A stretch of 64,000 nucleotides of DNA from positions 13,938,501-14,002,500 of the forward strand of contig JAWQUS010000027.1 of NCBI GenBank assembly GCA_036365455.1. The letters run 5' to 3'. Positions 25,197 to 36,236 of the stretch are shown here, one piece after another. Numbering within the stretch: position 1 is the stretch's first letter; each line of letters opens with the position of its first letter. The notes beneath the pieces were generated by a model. It was not told the DNA's origin. It ran no database searches and worked only from the letters and a program-made list of their open reading frames with translations. Both the position numbers and the translations under genes were made by a program. The DNA is from Macrosoma leucophasiata. Lineage: Eukaryota; Arthropoda; Insecta; Lepidoptera; Hedylidae.

Positions 25197-26598
25197 AAAT
25201 TTTTCTTTCCATTTTTATTTAAAAATAAAATATATTTCACAAGCATGTGTTAATGCGAAATAATATCAAACAATTATGAGGATCGAGTTCCTAACGGACA
25301 CTGGAGTGGGCGATATAAGGTTATTGAACATGACCTTGGTTTTATCCATGTTCATTTTATGGCCCACTCTTTGGGACACTCGATTGAGGTCTTCGAGCAT
25401 TGTGCTGTGATTTTCCAGCGACTCTGCCACGACTATAATAGTGAGTGATGTATTCACCGTTGATATTGATGCCCAGTCCTTGACATTCCAGGAGCTTGAA
25501 GGCGTCTTCCATTGCATTGGTGAAGAGCAGAGGTGAAATGACATCTCCCTGTCTTACTCCCCTCTGCAGCAAAGGAATCGCCCTTTTGCATTGGTCCTGT
25601 ACTCGGACTGACATGGTGGCGTTTAATACAGACACTTCAACACTTCGATATACCGACAGTCAATGTCTCAACTCTGTAAAGACTACAGCACAGCCCACGT
25701 TTCAACCGAATCAAAGGCTTACTCATAGTCCACGAACCCTAAGCATAATGGCTGGTTATACTCCTCGGACTTCTGTATAACCTGCCGCAGCATGTGTATG
25801 TGGTCTATGGTACTATAGCCTTTTCGGAAACCGGCTTGTTCGGAGGCTGGAAGTTATCAAACCTGCGAGCGAGACGGTTCGTGATCACCCTCGAAAACAG
25901 ATTGTAGAGATGGGTCTATAATTCTTCAATAGGGCTTTATCACATTTTTTGAAGAAAAGCACCACTACGCCTCGGTTTCATGCTTCTGGCGTAGTACCAT
26001 CGAATTGGACGGAATTAAAGAGATTCTGAAGGACTTTCAGTGATTCCGTCCTCTCCAGGCGCCTTGTTGATCTTAAGCTGTTTGAGGGCCATCCTAATCT
26101 CGTACAGGCTGATGTCCGGGATATCGTCGGTATAGTGTCGGGTTAATTTGGCTCTCGGGTCTCTGACCAAATCAGAGGCAGGTTATGCGACCGAGGTATA
26201 TAACTGCCCATAGAACCTCTCGATCTCCCGCAATATCTCAGGCTTATTCGACGCTAAACTGCCGTCCTCTGTCTTCAGCTGCATCAGCCGGCTCTGTCCA
26301 ATTGTCAGATCCCTTGCAAACACTTTGGAGCCTTTGTTTCGCTCTATCGTTTCCTCAAAACATTTTGTGTTGAAGAATCTGATGTCGCGCCGCAAGGACT
26401 GTTGGATCTGTCTATTAAGTTGCCGGTATTTTTTAGCTTCATCAGAGGTCTGCAGTGTCATTGAGCGTCGTTCTGCCATAAGGTTGAGGGTTTGAGCGGT
26501 GAGTTTTTGAGGTATATTTCGTCGGCGGGTTTTGAAGTATTTAGACCCCACCGAATGGACAGTTTCTACCAACCTGTCATTAAATATTTTAAATATTT

Positions 26599-27397
26599 AT
26601 TTAAAAGAAAAACTGCAAAGTACTGACGAATCCCGACACTTGTTTGTATACATAAAACGGCAAAAGCAACACAGCGTATTATTCCCGCGCACTAGCGGGC
26701 CCGCGGTTTGGCAATGTCACGTGATCACGTGTGAGCGGCGCTCCGCATTAGGCTAATTTCTCATACAAGATGTTCTGTTTAACGCGCCGGCCTGTGTCAA
26801 TGTTTCCCTTTCGCACTCATTGAATACAGAGCTAGGAATTGTACTACACTTCGTCAGAGAATATGTAATAATACTAGGTATAGAATGGACACTTCGACGT
26901 CCCGCCCGATTTCGCCGCATAACCTAACCGCCTCCCCTCTTATGGGCGACGGTTGGTATTTTCTACGTGCTACGCACACAGGTGCACGTGTAAATACACG
27001 TCATTGATTGATGTCTGTGTAATAGAGACCAAATTAAGCGTTCGTATGAAATTTTGGCAGTGTCCATGGTGTGACTTCCTTTCCTAAGAGCTCGAGATCA
27101 CACTCGAGCTCGATCACCACCATTGCATTATAATGTGTATACTTGCTGCTAAGTGATAGTGGTAATGTACGGTGATAGAGCTTCAATGATAGAGCTCAAA
27201 GGCACGCAAATATTATGCTAGTAATATAGGTAGGTATGTCAGATAGCCTTAAATGATGGGTGTAAATTTTGTGGTTTCTAGGGGTGCTGATTACGAAAAT
27301 GACATATTTTTTCAGATCCAAGATGGTGGACATACTTATTTTTCCAAATTGAGATATGGGTGTCAATTTCGAGGTTTCTTGAGGTGCTGTTTTTTTT
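26599..27397. other. Spacer with locally GC-rich stretch
   Basis: Contains a 14-bp perfect palindrome CACGTGATCACGTG (two overlapping-flank E-boxes) at 26718-26731 and a degenerate scrap of the SINE-like family near 27118-27200. No gene was seen. Confidence 0.45.
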
Positions 27398-27650
27398 TTA
27401 TGTTATGCAAGTGGCAAACAAGCATGCATTGATGTTAAGTGATGACTGCTGCCTATAGACACCCACACAAAGACCGAGGTCAAAATGCAGATGCGTTACC
27501 ACTCCTAGGCCTAAGGTGTTATGCCTCTGTGCCGGAAATTACAGGGCCGTACATTACCACCTGACCGGAACACGATAGTGCTGAACACTACTTTTTAGCG
27601 GCAAGTATATAAGGTAATGCGGTGGTGCCTCCGCCCGCGAGCTCCGTCAC
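27398..27650 (-). repeat. SINE-like family, near full copy
   Basis: Reverse-oriented copy from the A-rich tail side (TTATGCAAGTGGCAAAC) to GCGAGCTCCGTCACGAGC. It abuts an opposed fragment. Confidence 0.75.
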
Positions 27651-27654
27651 GAGC

Positions 27655-27724
27655 TCAGGTGACGGAGGTCGCGGGCGTAGGCACCACAGCATTACCTTAT
27701 ATACTTGCCGCTAAATGGTACCAC
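27655..27724 (+). repeat. SINE-like family, head fragment facing the previous copy
   Basis: TGACGGAGGTCGCGGGCGTA to GCCGCTAAATGGTACCACC. It forms a head-to-head inverted pair of about 27 bp per strong arm with the preceding copy. Confidence 0.75.
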
Positions 27725-27734
27725 CAGAAATATT

Positions 27735-27930
27735 GAGGTGGAGTAAGCCAGACCTCCTATCAAGAAGGGGAGAGACACGTGCCCAGCAGTGGGACGTTTC
27801 AAGGGTTGCTATTATTATTATGTCATCTGCTTCCTCTTCCTCATAAAAATATCCTCTTCCTCATCCGCATCCTCTAAATTGGCGCATCACAATTCCTCTT
27901 CCTCCTCCTTTTCCTGATAATCACTTCCTC
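27735..27930 (+). repeat. RTE-type 3' tail scrap and pyrimidine-rich tract
   Basis: AGACACGTGCCCAGCAGTGG followed by GACGTTTCAAGG and (ATT)n resembles the 3' end of lepidopteran RTE elements. A CTTCCTCTTCCTCA tract follows to about 27930. Confidence 0.5.
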
Positions 27931-28190
27931 TACAACCCTAGTTTCAATCACAAAGGTGAGACGTTTCTCCCACGCCTAGGTGGAAGTGTTCCTCTGTCCT
28001 CCGGCGAAAAGGGAAGATCCTCCGACCAGGCGAGGTGATAGCGCCTGGCGGGCCGCGGCCCAACGATTGACGTAGGGAAGTTGTATATATGCAAACTCTT
28101 GAGATATCTTCATAAGTGCGATGTTATTCGATTGCACGCTATCTACCGTACTAGATATGTACTGTGCGGTTTCGTCTGTGTTCCACTAGT

Positions 28191-29054
28191 TGGCGCCTTA
28201 ATGTAGTGGACGTTACATATATATATATATCTTCTATACATATCTCAGTATTCAGTGGTAGCACTGGTCATAGCACTGGTAGGTTACTGCTACGATGGGA
28301 TTTTGTATTCGATCCAGAGCATACTGGGTATTAGGATTTATATGTTTAGCGGAAGTTTTAGTAATTTGCCCAGTGATATGCATAGGGCAAAAATAGAACT
28401 GGCGAATTGTAGATATTTTATAGGCTTATTTGAATACACAGGATGCATTTTTTCATGTCTTTTGAGAACGTAGGCGTGAAAAAGCGTTACGTCTTTGTTA
28501 TAAAACAAACCTACTTACCGTTAGGTACTTTTCTATGATGCTGCTTAGACAAAAAACTTTATCAGTAATTTGTGTTCCGCACGATAGACGATAAGTCTGT
28601 CAAGACAGGGTTAGAGTTTCAACCCGCCCGCTCCTCCCTCTCAAAATATTAAAATATCTACATCCAACAGGTGGACAAAAGTGTTCAACCCGCAACCTTC
28701 CAGCGGAGTTGGTGGTTCTCAGTGACTTCAACACACTTCATTCGGATTGGTTCAATTCTTAAATTACTAACTTTGCTGGAAGAACTACTTTTGAGTACTT
28801 TAGACAGTTCGGACTGTCGGTGTATGAACCCTCCCACACCAAATCGCATAAGCCCAGATTGTTATTTAGCGTACATATTAGAAGTTTGTGATGACGGTGC
28901 TAATTTTGCTGTATTTTGTACTGATCTCACATCCGCCAACAATCTGACGACGATGGGGTTCATCGGGGATGGAATGTCACCAGTGCTACCACTGAATACT
29001 GAGATATGTATAGAAGATATATATATATGTAGCGTCCACTACATTAAGGCGCCA
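28191..29054. mobile_element. 864-bp element with about 80-bp terminal inverted repeats
   Basis: The left end TGGCGCCTTAATGTAGTGGA runs through an (AT)n tract to CAGTATTCAGTGGTAGCACT. The right end (28975-29054) is its inverted copy with small length differences in the (AT)n part. I could not see a target duplication. Inside, near 28700-28880 on the plus strand, a frame reads SDFNTLHSDWFNS and FGLSVYEPSHTKSHKPRLLF, like the endonuclease domain of a non-LTR retrotransposon. The superfamily is not identified. Confidence 0.7.
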
Positions 29055-29055
29055 C

Positions 29056-29345
29056 TGATGGTAGAGCTCCAGTGACGGAGCTCGCGGGCGTAGGCACCAC
29101 CGCATTACCTAATATACTTGCCGCTAAATGGTAGTGTTCAACACTATCGTGTTCCGGTCAGGTGGTAATGTACGGCCCTGTAATTTCCGGCACAGAGGCA
29201 TAAGACCTTAGGCCTCAGGAGTGGTAACGCATCTGCATTTTGACCTTGGTCTTTGTGTGGGTGTCTATAGGCTGCAGTCATCACTTAACATCAATGTGAA
29301 CTGCATGCTTGTTTACCACTTCCATTACACAAAAAAAAAAAAAAA
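29056..29345 (+). repeat. SINE-like family, full copy
   Basis: Begins TGGTAGAGCTCCAGTGACGG directly after the 28191-29054 element and ends in a 15-A tail. One of the best-preserved members. Confidence 0.8.
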
Positions 29346-29916
29346 CATTCACATCTCATCGGTTTCTCATATAGGTACCAACGCACCGCCGGCTGGATAT
29401 TATGAATGAAATCTTATAATACGCAGTGGCTGCTAGTCATGGAAGCTTATGCTTTCAATCTAAAAAGTTCGAATTGGTAACCTTTTTTCGAAGTCGGTTA
29501 AAAAAATACACTGCCTGCTGCGAGTATCAAAGCAAAGTTAAGCAATCAGTCAAAAAACATTACACTGCGTGTCGTGCGATTTTTAAACGCGAGCGAGTGC
29601 GGTTGTTGCGTATGTAATTAGTAATTACCCATACTGAATGATAGCGTGGTTTTTGCGCCAGCAGTTAATGTGCCTTCTTCAACAGGGTAAGATCTTAAAC
29701 AATGTGTTTTACATATTCGACTTACACTTACTAAAATTTGAACTCAGTTTTGTATCACTAATTAGTAATACAACATACAACAGTGTATCAACATACAGAC
29801 AATCGGCACTTAGTCGACGGCAGTTGTTCAGTGCTTGTCTGTATGAACCCTAAGTTTGCTTAAAGTCTATATAACTTCGGGGTGTTATAAATAAATACAA
29901 TGTAATAGTTTAAACT

Positions 29917-29922
29917 TTTATT
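29917..29922 (-). terminator. eL24 poly(A) signal AATAAA
   Basis: Canonical hexamer on the minus strand, 6 nt past the stop codon. Confidence 0.7.
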
Positions 29923-29927
29923 ACAAC

Positions 29928-32900
29928 TTATCGTTTGCCTCCTACACGCGGCGCTGCTTTTTGACTCACTTTAGCAGCCTTCGCCTTGGGTGCAGCCTTT
30001 GCTTTTGGTGCAGGAGCTGAAGTTTTCTTTGCCGCCTTTGTTGATTTCTTCTGTTCCTTTGCAGCCCTGTAATAAAAGTACATATCAAAAATGTTTAATG
30101 TATTATTTCCTTAAAACATTGTTACAAATATGGATATCATCATTCAATATGTGACATGTCCTAAAAGATTCTTAGAATGTGACAATTTATTAACTTCTGG
30201 ATAGAAATCCTGTAGAGCTATCACATTATATAGTAAAAAAAGGCAATTCTGCAGTGAAAAGAAGGCTTCATAAAACTACTACAGAAAGCATACAAACCCA
30301 TCAGTACACAAAAACTAAAGTAGCAAATCTCTGTCACTTAACATGGTCAGCAGGGCAAATAGAGTGTGTCAAGTGGGTATAAGAAAAGTCAGTGGAATTG
30401 TGTCCAACAATAAAGATAGTTTGTAATGCATTGTGATATGAAGTACTTACTTAATAGCTTGTTCCCTCTGTGCTTTCCTGACTTCAGGCTTCATGTTACG
30501 CTTAGCCATTATGTCGCTGAGAGAGGCACCTACGATAGCACGTTGGAATTTTTGTGTTCTTCTGGTACGTTTCTTTGCCTGTTCTTCTTCTTGGCCCTTC
30601 TTAAACTTGCGCCTTAAATTATACAATTAAAATACATGTCAGTAGAACCTGGTTGGGTTTCAGAGCTGTAATGGTGGTTGGTGGAAACCTAATTTTGTAA
30701 TGTAACTTCATGCCTGTAATGCCCATAGGGGTAAGCAGTTAAGTTTCTTAAGTTTTGGCCCCTGTAACAGGTGGTGAGTCTGTTGACATCTACTCAACAT
30801 CTACTAGACTACTGGGGCAGTCCAAATTTTTTAACACACACTATTCTAATAAATTAATATGGTTTAAATGATGTATTTGATTTTAAAAGATGTAGCAAAA
30901 TGGGTAGGTTTACTATGCTATTCAAAGATTTTGTACTTTATATGCACAATTAAAGTCTTGAATTATTATAGATAAAGAAAAAAAAAAATTTTTTATCTTA
31001 GGTGTTATAATATATTGGTCTTACCTGTAGAGCACAGTCCAGGTAACCTTGCGAGGATTTCTCCTCATAAGATGAGCAGCTTCACATTTTGAGTTCAGGA
31101 ATGTGAATGTCTGTAAATGAAGACGAGTTAAAAGTAGGCGTATTATTTTGAAACATTGTGTTAACATTCTAAGTGAGAGGTTATCAAGACAGGCTTTTTG
31201 ATGGACCAGTTTTATTTAGATACATAATCTGCATTTTTGAAGATGCAAATTATTTTATGAGCAATGTATTATATTTTTTTTTGTTTTCCTTTGTTCTTCA
31301 ATCAGTCCCAAGACTATAAGCAAATTTGTAAGCCAATTGTGACTGTCCGAGGGGTCTCCCCAGTGGGAGGCACTCCTATTTTACCATCGAGAACGTAAAG
31401 TCTGGATTTCATGGTGTTTAAAGCATTTACTGTACTTGATTTTTGTTAATTCGGCAGCCAAGTCATTTGGGTGGTTGTCGAGCGATTTTTGTAGTTACTT
31501 GAAGACTGCTGGATCTCTTCCTTTACTGTTTTGACTTTCAGAGCTTCATGTATCTCAGAATTAGTGAGAAACTATGGAGCATTCAACAAGGTACGCAATA
31601 TGCCATTTTGCAATCTCTGTTAGTTAAACTGGAGTTACAAGCACTTCCCCAGAGATGTATTCCATACGTCCACACAGGTTTGAGAATCATTTTATAGATT
31701 AGGAGCTTATTGTCCACTGAAAGTTTGGAGTTTGGTTGGAGGTTTGGAGTTGCGTGCCATCAGCCAATTCATGGTCCGGAACCATATGATGGTTTCATCA
31801 CACTTCATTTTGATATGATGTTTCCATGTCAGTCTTCTATCCAGGTGTATTCTGAGGTACTTGACTGAGACACATTGAGGCATAGTATTGTTTCCCAGTT
31901 GCACTGGTGAACAGTTTCCTTTTCTAAGCGTGAAAGTTATGTGAGTCGATTTAGAAGCACTTGCTTTGATGCACCATTTTTGCATCCAGTCACTGACTTT
32001 GTTGAGGCTTTCTTGTAAGATGTTTGAAGCAGTTTGTGGATCTGTGCTGCTTGCTAATAGTGCAGTGTCATCAGCAAATTTTAATGTAGCGTTCATTACT
32101 TGTGATGACTGAGGGAGGTCTGCAGTGTACAAAGTATACAGGATTGGACCAAGGACGGAGCCTTGGGGCACCCCAGCCGAGATCTCAGATTTCTGATGCG
32201 TCTCCACATTCTCATACTTGTAACATGCGATTTGACAGGTAAGAATCCATCAAAGTGTACATATACAGTACAGTACAGTACATATGAGGGAGCAACGTTT
32301 TTATTTTGGAAGGGAGACCTTTATGCCACACTTTGTCAAACACCTGCTGGATGTCAAGAAAAACAGCAGAGCAGTACTCCTTAGCTTCAAGGGAAATATT
32401 TTTATTTTGCCATATTATATCACAAACCCGGTGTACCTGCTCAATGGTAGTGGTATTTTCTGAACCCAAATCGGTGTTTGGGGATGGCTTTATTTTCATC
32501 CAATAGTGGCATTATTTTGTTGAGAAGAATCCTTTCAAACACTTTAAGACATGACAGGTAAAGACTTATCAGTCTGTATGATTGATGGATTGATCAGATG
32601 GATACTTTCCACATAGTTGGGAAGTGTTAAACCCTGAGGATACCATTGAAGAGTGTTACAATGAACACTAAAAATTTTCTAGGGAGTTGCATTAGCACTT
32701 CTTTAGTGATTAGGTCATATTCAGGGGATTTGTTTTGATTATATTTACAAAAGAAAATCATTTATTAGTAGGTACATAGATTATTTAAACAATGCAAACA
32801 TTCTGAGCTCTAATAGCAGCATTATCTAAGTGTATTTAAGGTGTTAGAATTAGGTAGCAAGACCGGTAATTATAAATTGAAAATGAATAGCCTAAAACTA

Positions 32901-33408
32901 TTTTAACATTGTCATTCAGGAAAAAACCCTATCCAATGCTATGAAGAGTGAAACATTGCATAACTCCCAATTGGGAACTGTTTGTCTATAAGAAAGCAAT
33001 AGGTGAGTAAAAACAAAGGGTAAAGATATAGGTACTTAATGAACAAAATTTACTAAAACGTTCTTAGTGGACAATTCAGTAAACAACCTAACCTACAAAC
33101 AAATTAAATTTGTAATTTTGTGCGAGGTACGTGTAAGTAAGCATGACTTCTTGGCGCATCATAAACTCGAACAGTAAAATTATTATTCCTTATTACCTTA
33201 CCTTGCCATCCACTTTAACCATGGTTTTACCATGGCCGGGATAAATCTTGTAACCACTGTAGGCGCAAAGACCGATCCTGTAAATAAAGCACACATCATG
33301 TAGATAAACCACTTCACTTCAATCTTCTATTGAATAAATTGCAATAAAATGTCTGATTATTAAGATTTAAGGAAATACAAAATTGAAAGACAACTGAACG
33401 TACTTCAT
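29928..33408 (-). CDS. RpL24: 60S ribosomal protein eL24 (five exons)
   Basis: A structural protein of the large ribosomal subunit that sits near the subunit interface. Exons in coding order: 33404-33408 (only ATGAA), 33202-33277, 31025-31110, 30451-30612, 29928-30066. All are GT-AG with matching phases, giving 155 aa, the usual length. The conserved N-terminus reads [20 protein letters not shown], followed by [20 protein letters not shown] and [18 protein letters not shown]. The last exon is a basic Ala/Lys-rich tail typical of insect members. Intron 2 (31111-33201) carries a Jockey-type LINE fragment. A pyrimidine tract precedes the start codon, as in TOP-regulated genes. Confidence 0.97.
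31310..32760 (-). mobile_element. Degenerate Jockey-type LINE fragment in eL24 intron 2
   Basis: On the minus strand two adjoining frames give [20 protein letters not shown] (32212-32499) and [20 protein letters not shown] with [10 protein letters not shown] (31707-32207), the RT core of Jockey-like elements. Frame changes and missing ends show that it is dead. Outer limits are approximate. Confidence 0.85.
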
Positions 33409-33423
33409 TTTGACTTCTACAAT

Positions 33424-33442
33424 GAGAGAAAGAGAAAGAAAA
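33424..33442 (-). promoter_or_regulatory. Polypyrimidine (TOP-like) tract before eL24
   Basis: On the coding strand TTTTCTTTCTCTTTCTCTC lies 16-34 nt before the ATG. Ribosomal protein mRNAs usually start with a pyrimidine tract that confers growth-dependent translation. The transcription start is not proven. Confidence 0.6.
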
Positions 33443-33461
33443 TAATATGCAGACTAGGGCT

Positions 33462-33499
33462 ATCGATCAAACATCGATGTACATCGATGTTTGATCGAT
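33462..33499. repeat. 38-bp perfect palindrome upstream of eL24
   Basis: A self-complementary stretch with four ATCGAT cores, centred on GTAC, about 54-91 bp before the start codon. Further ATCGA/TCGATGT motifs continue to about 33610. Confidence 0.95.
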
Positions 33500-33670
33500 G
33501 TTTTATCAACACTCGATGTATATTAGCGATACATCGAATCGAACCGATGTATTTTTATTTTAGTTCTATAACATCGAGTATACTTCGATGTTTTTTGTTT
33601 TGATACATCAAATCGAAGAAGCATAATGAATTGAAGTATTCATTAATATTGAAAGGTTTTTTAGTTAGTA

Positions 33671-34253
33671 TGTATGTATCTTCACGCCAGGTCCCTAACG
33701 GGGTAGGCAGAGAGTGTAGAGCGCCAGATATCCCGGTTCAGACAAACCTGTCGTGCCTCGTCTACCTTCATCATTCTCTTCATACATGCACGCCGATTCC
33801 TAAGACTTTTGACCCCACCATCAGACAGAATTCGACCTATTTGGTCATGGTAGGTCAGTCTTGGTCTTCCTGGGCCTCTGCAACCATCCACATTCGCATT
33901 GTATATCTGTTTAGTCATTCGCTCATTCGACATTCTTTCTATATGCCCGAACCATCGGAGCATGCCTTTTTTCATTTTTACACCGATACTATCATTCACA
34001 CAAAGTCTCTTTCTTACATCTTCATTACGAACGCGATCGGTGAGTGATACACCGCAGATCTTGCGCAAAGATCTCATCTCGACCGCGTTCAACTTACTTT
34101 CATGCTCTTTCCTGCATACCCTGCTCTCGCTTCCATATAAAAGCGTTGGAGTAAGTACAGCATTATGTACGGCTAGTCGAGCCCGCTGGCTGAGATGTTT
34201 AGATTCTAGTAGCTTACCCAACGCTCCATTCACGCAATTCCCAGCAAGCACTC
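33671..34253 (-). mobile_element. 5'-truncated LINE fragment with 14-bp target duplication
   Basis: Flanked by TTTTTTAGTTAGTA at 33657-33670 and 34254-34267. The minus-strand frame reads RVLAGNCVNGALGKLLESKH, ERMSNERMTKQIYNANVDGC and GRPRLTYHDQIGRILSDGGV. It is the same family as 9358-10425 and ends in the same (ATAC) tail. The frame is nearly intact over 189 codons. Confidence 0.92.
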
Positions 34254-34556
34254 TTTTTTAGTTAGTAGAATCACAAATACCTACAATCTATCATCAATCT
34301 GTCGGTATTCCAGTTGGGCGGTCTATCAGTCCGCCAGAATTCTAACAATTATAATGTACCGATCTTAATATTCATCCATACCTTTTTAACTCCGTCCAAT
34401 ATAACCCGAATATAAAATACATACAAACAAAAAAAATATTTAGAGTTTTCTTTAAAGATTTTTTCGTTTTAAATGAAGTAAGTACGTATCAAATTTTTCA
34501 ACTCCAAAAACTTAGTAAAAGAAATTTTAAATCTCGCACCCCTTGTCGCTAAGGGC

Positions 34557-34686
34557 GAGATTCACAGACCGCACTACGACTTTACTTTCGAGCAAAGTAC
34601 GCTTCAAACTGTCAAAACCCATACATTTCTGACAGTTCAAAGCATACTTTGCATAAAGTAAAGTCGTAGTGCGGTCTGTGAATCTC
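34557..34686. mobile_element. 130-bp foldback MITE
   Basis: Perfect 30-bp terminal inverted repeats (34557-34586 and 34657-34686; start GAGATTCACAGACCGCACTA), with further inner pairing of GCAAAGTA and AACTGTCA. It has no coding capacity. Confidence 0.9.
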
Positions 34687-34978
34687 ACCGTAAGTCCCAA
34701 GTAGATGACAGTTTTTGTATGGGCTACTCATTGAGCTATATACATGGAGACGAAATACCTATAGAATTGGCGTGATTGCCTACAAAAATTTGGGCGATTA
34801 CAATGGCCGCCTTTCATAGGGTTGTTTTTATAAATATCGATATCATCTTGTCATACATGAGCGGTTAATATCAATATTTTATCAACACGATTTCTTATTC
34901 TTTTAAAGTATGTATGCTTAGTCTTAGTAAAATCCACTCACTAAATTAGAGTTGAGTACAATTGTAATAATTATGATT

Positions 34979-35270
34979 TTTTTTTTTTTTATGTAATAAA
35001 AGTGGCAAACAACATGCAGTTCACATTCATGTTAAGTGAAGACTGCAGCCTATAGACACCCACACAATGACCAGAGGTCAAAATGCAGATGCGCTGCCAC
35101 TCCTGAGGCATTAGGTGTTATGCCTCTGTGCCGGAAATTACAGGGCCGTACATTACCACTTGACCGGAACACGATAGTGCTGAACACTACCATTTAGCGG
35201 CAAGTATATTAGGTAATGCGGTGGTGCCTACGCCCGCGAGCTCCGTCACTGGAGATCTACCACCAGTTAA
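34979..35270 (-). repeat. SINE-like family, full copy
   Basis: Reverse orientation. A poly(T) tract at 34979-34990 is the tail, and the head ends TGGAGATCTACCACCAG. Confidence 0.8.
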
Positions 35271-35590
35271 AAAATGTAGTAATAAAATGTATCCTATAAT
35301 TTGCATGCAAATTAAATAGTGAAATATGAAAGAAAGCTATATTATATACTGAAGATCATAAGTACCTACAATACTTTTAGCAAGTAAATAAATTCATTCA
35401 TTCAAATGATCTCATTGATTACCAGCAGCTTGCGAAAGGTTCTCAGCCAGAACTAGAGCTAAAAATTGCAAATTGTAGTAATGCGAGTCTTTTGCTGATC
35501 AGCTCCTTGGAATGCATCTCTGTAAATATTGTTGCTAAGTATTCCAAATTTAAATCATTATGTTTAGTTAATTTGAGTAGCACGATGACG

Positions 35591-35660
35591 AAATCTAATG
35601 TGTTTATTGGCATTTAACTTGACCGAAGTCAAGTTAAATGCCAATAAACACATTAGATTT
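35591..35660. repeat. Perfect 33-bp inverted repeat, 4-nt loop
   Basis: Arms 35591-35623 and 35628-35660 are exact reverse complements around CGAA. The surrounding DNA shows no transposon ends. Confidence 0.95.
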
Positions 35661-36236
35661 TTGTGTATTCTCGAAAGATATAAACCGATAATGTTAAAAT
35701 ATAGTAAACATATTATTATACATATCATAACGTACCGAGTATAATAATAATAAATATTAAATTCATGACGACATAGCGTGGTGCGTCGGTACAATGATAA
35801 GAGTGGGAGGCTCGATAAAACGACAAGTGACGTCATAGTCGAGTATGTCGATAAAGTGGCTACAGCTGAGCAGGAGGCCCGATAACGGTGATCGATAGCG
35901 ATCGAACGGAATTCATATTATTATGTACGATTGTAACATTTTAATTCGAATCAATATACAAGTCATCCAACGCAATAAACGCCACCAACTCCATTAACGC
36001 CACCACCACCACTTCCACCAACGCTATCAATGCCACCAATGCCACCAACAACCACAAACACAATGCAACGCAACAACTAACGATTTTTGTGTAACTTTCA
36101 CCATTTACGCACGCAAGGAAAGCTCAAAATTTACTGCTCCTCTCTTATTCATCTTAGCATGATGTTTATAACCTTCCTCGATAAATTGAATATCTTACAC
36201 TAAAATGATTTTAAAAATCGATTTAGTCTTTTCATT
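35661..36236. other. Spacer, no gene seen
   Basis: Includes a degenerate ACCACCA/ACCAA-type simple repeat near 35985-36060. Nothing coding was recognised. Confidence 0.45.

Larger units (their letters stand above)
21710..25274. repeat. Palindromic array of 307-bp tRNA-like units (5 minus, 7 plus)
   Basis: The minus arm (21710-23122) holds 4.6 units. The plus arm (23123-25274) holds seven complete units. Unit starts are spaced exactly 307 bp apart and the copies are almost identical; the one substitution I noticed in a unit is at 22394. The arms meet at ATTACCA|CAATTATT, leaving about 80 bp of unpaired centre. The insertion is flanked by a 12-bp duplication TATGAGGATCGA at 21698-21709 and 25275-25286, inside the RTE reading frame. 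It has no protein-coding capacity. Each unit is a tRNA-like gene plus about 230 bp of spacer. Confidence 0.96.
21130..26585 (-). mobile_element. 5'-truncated RTE-type LINE split by a 3.6-kb insertion
   Basis: Flanked by the 13-bp duplication ATTTTAAATATTT at 21117-21129 and 26586-26598. On the minus strand the RT reads [10 protein letters not shown] (near 26200), RVQDQCKRAIPLLQRGVRQGD (25560), then is cut after NSILIVV at 25275. It resumes at 21709 with DEYVYLGQTIQLGRSNFEKE and the C-terminal GKRSVGRPPARWTDDLVKAA (21250). Stops and frame changes show that it is dead. About 1.9 kb is LINE and the rest is the tRNA-like array. Confidence 0.92.

Noticed and set aside
29221..29409. Open frame reading MVTHLHFDLGLCVGVYRLQS
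   Set aside because: The same peptide recurs at 39182; it is a translation of the SINE-like repeat, not a gene.
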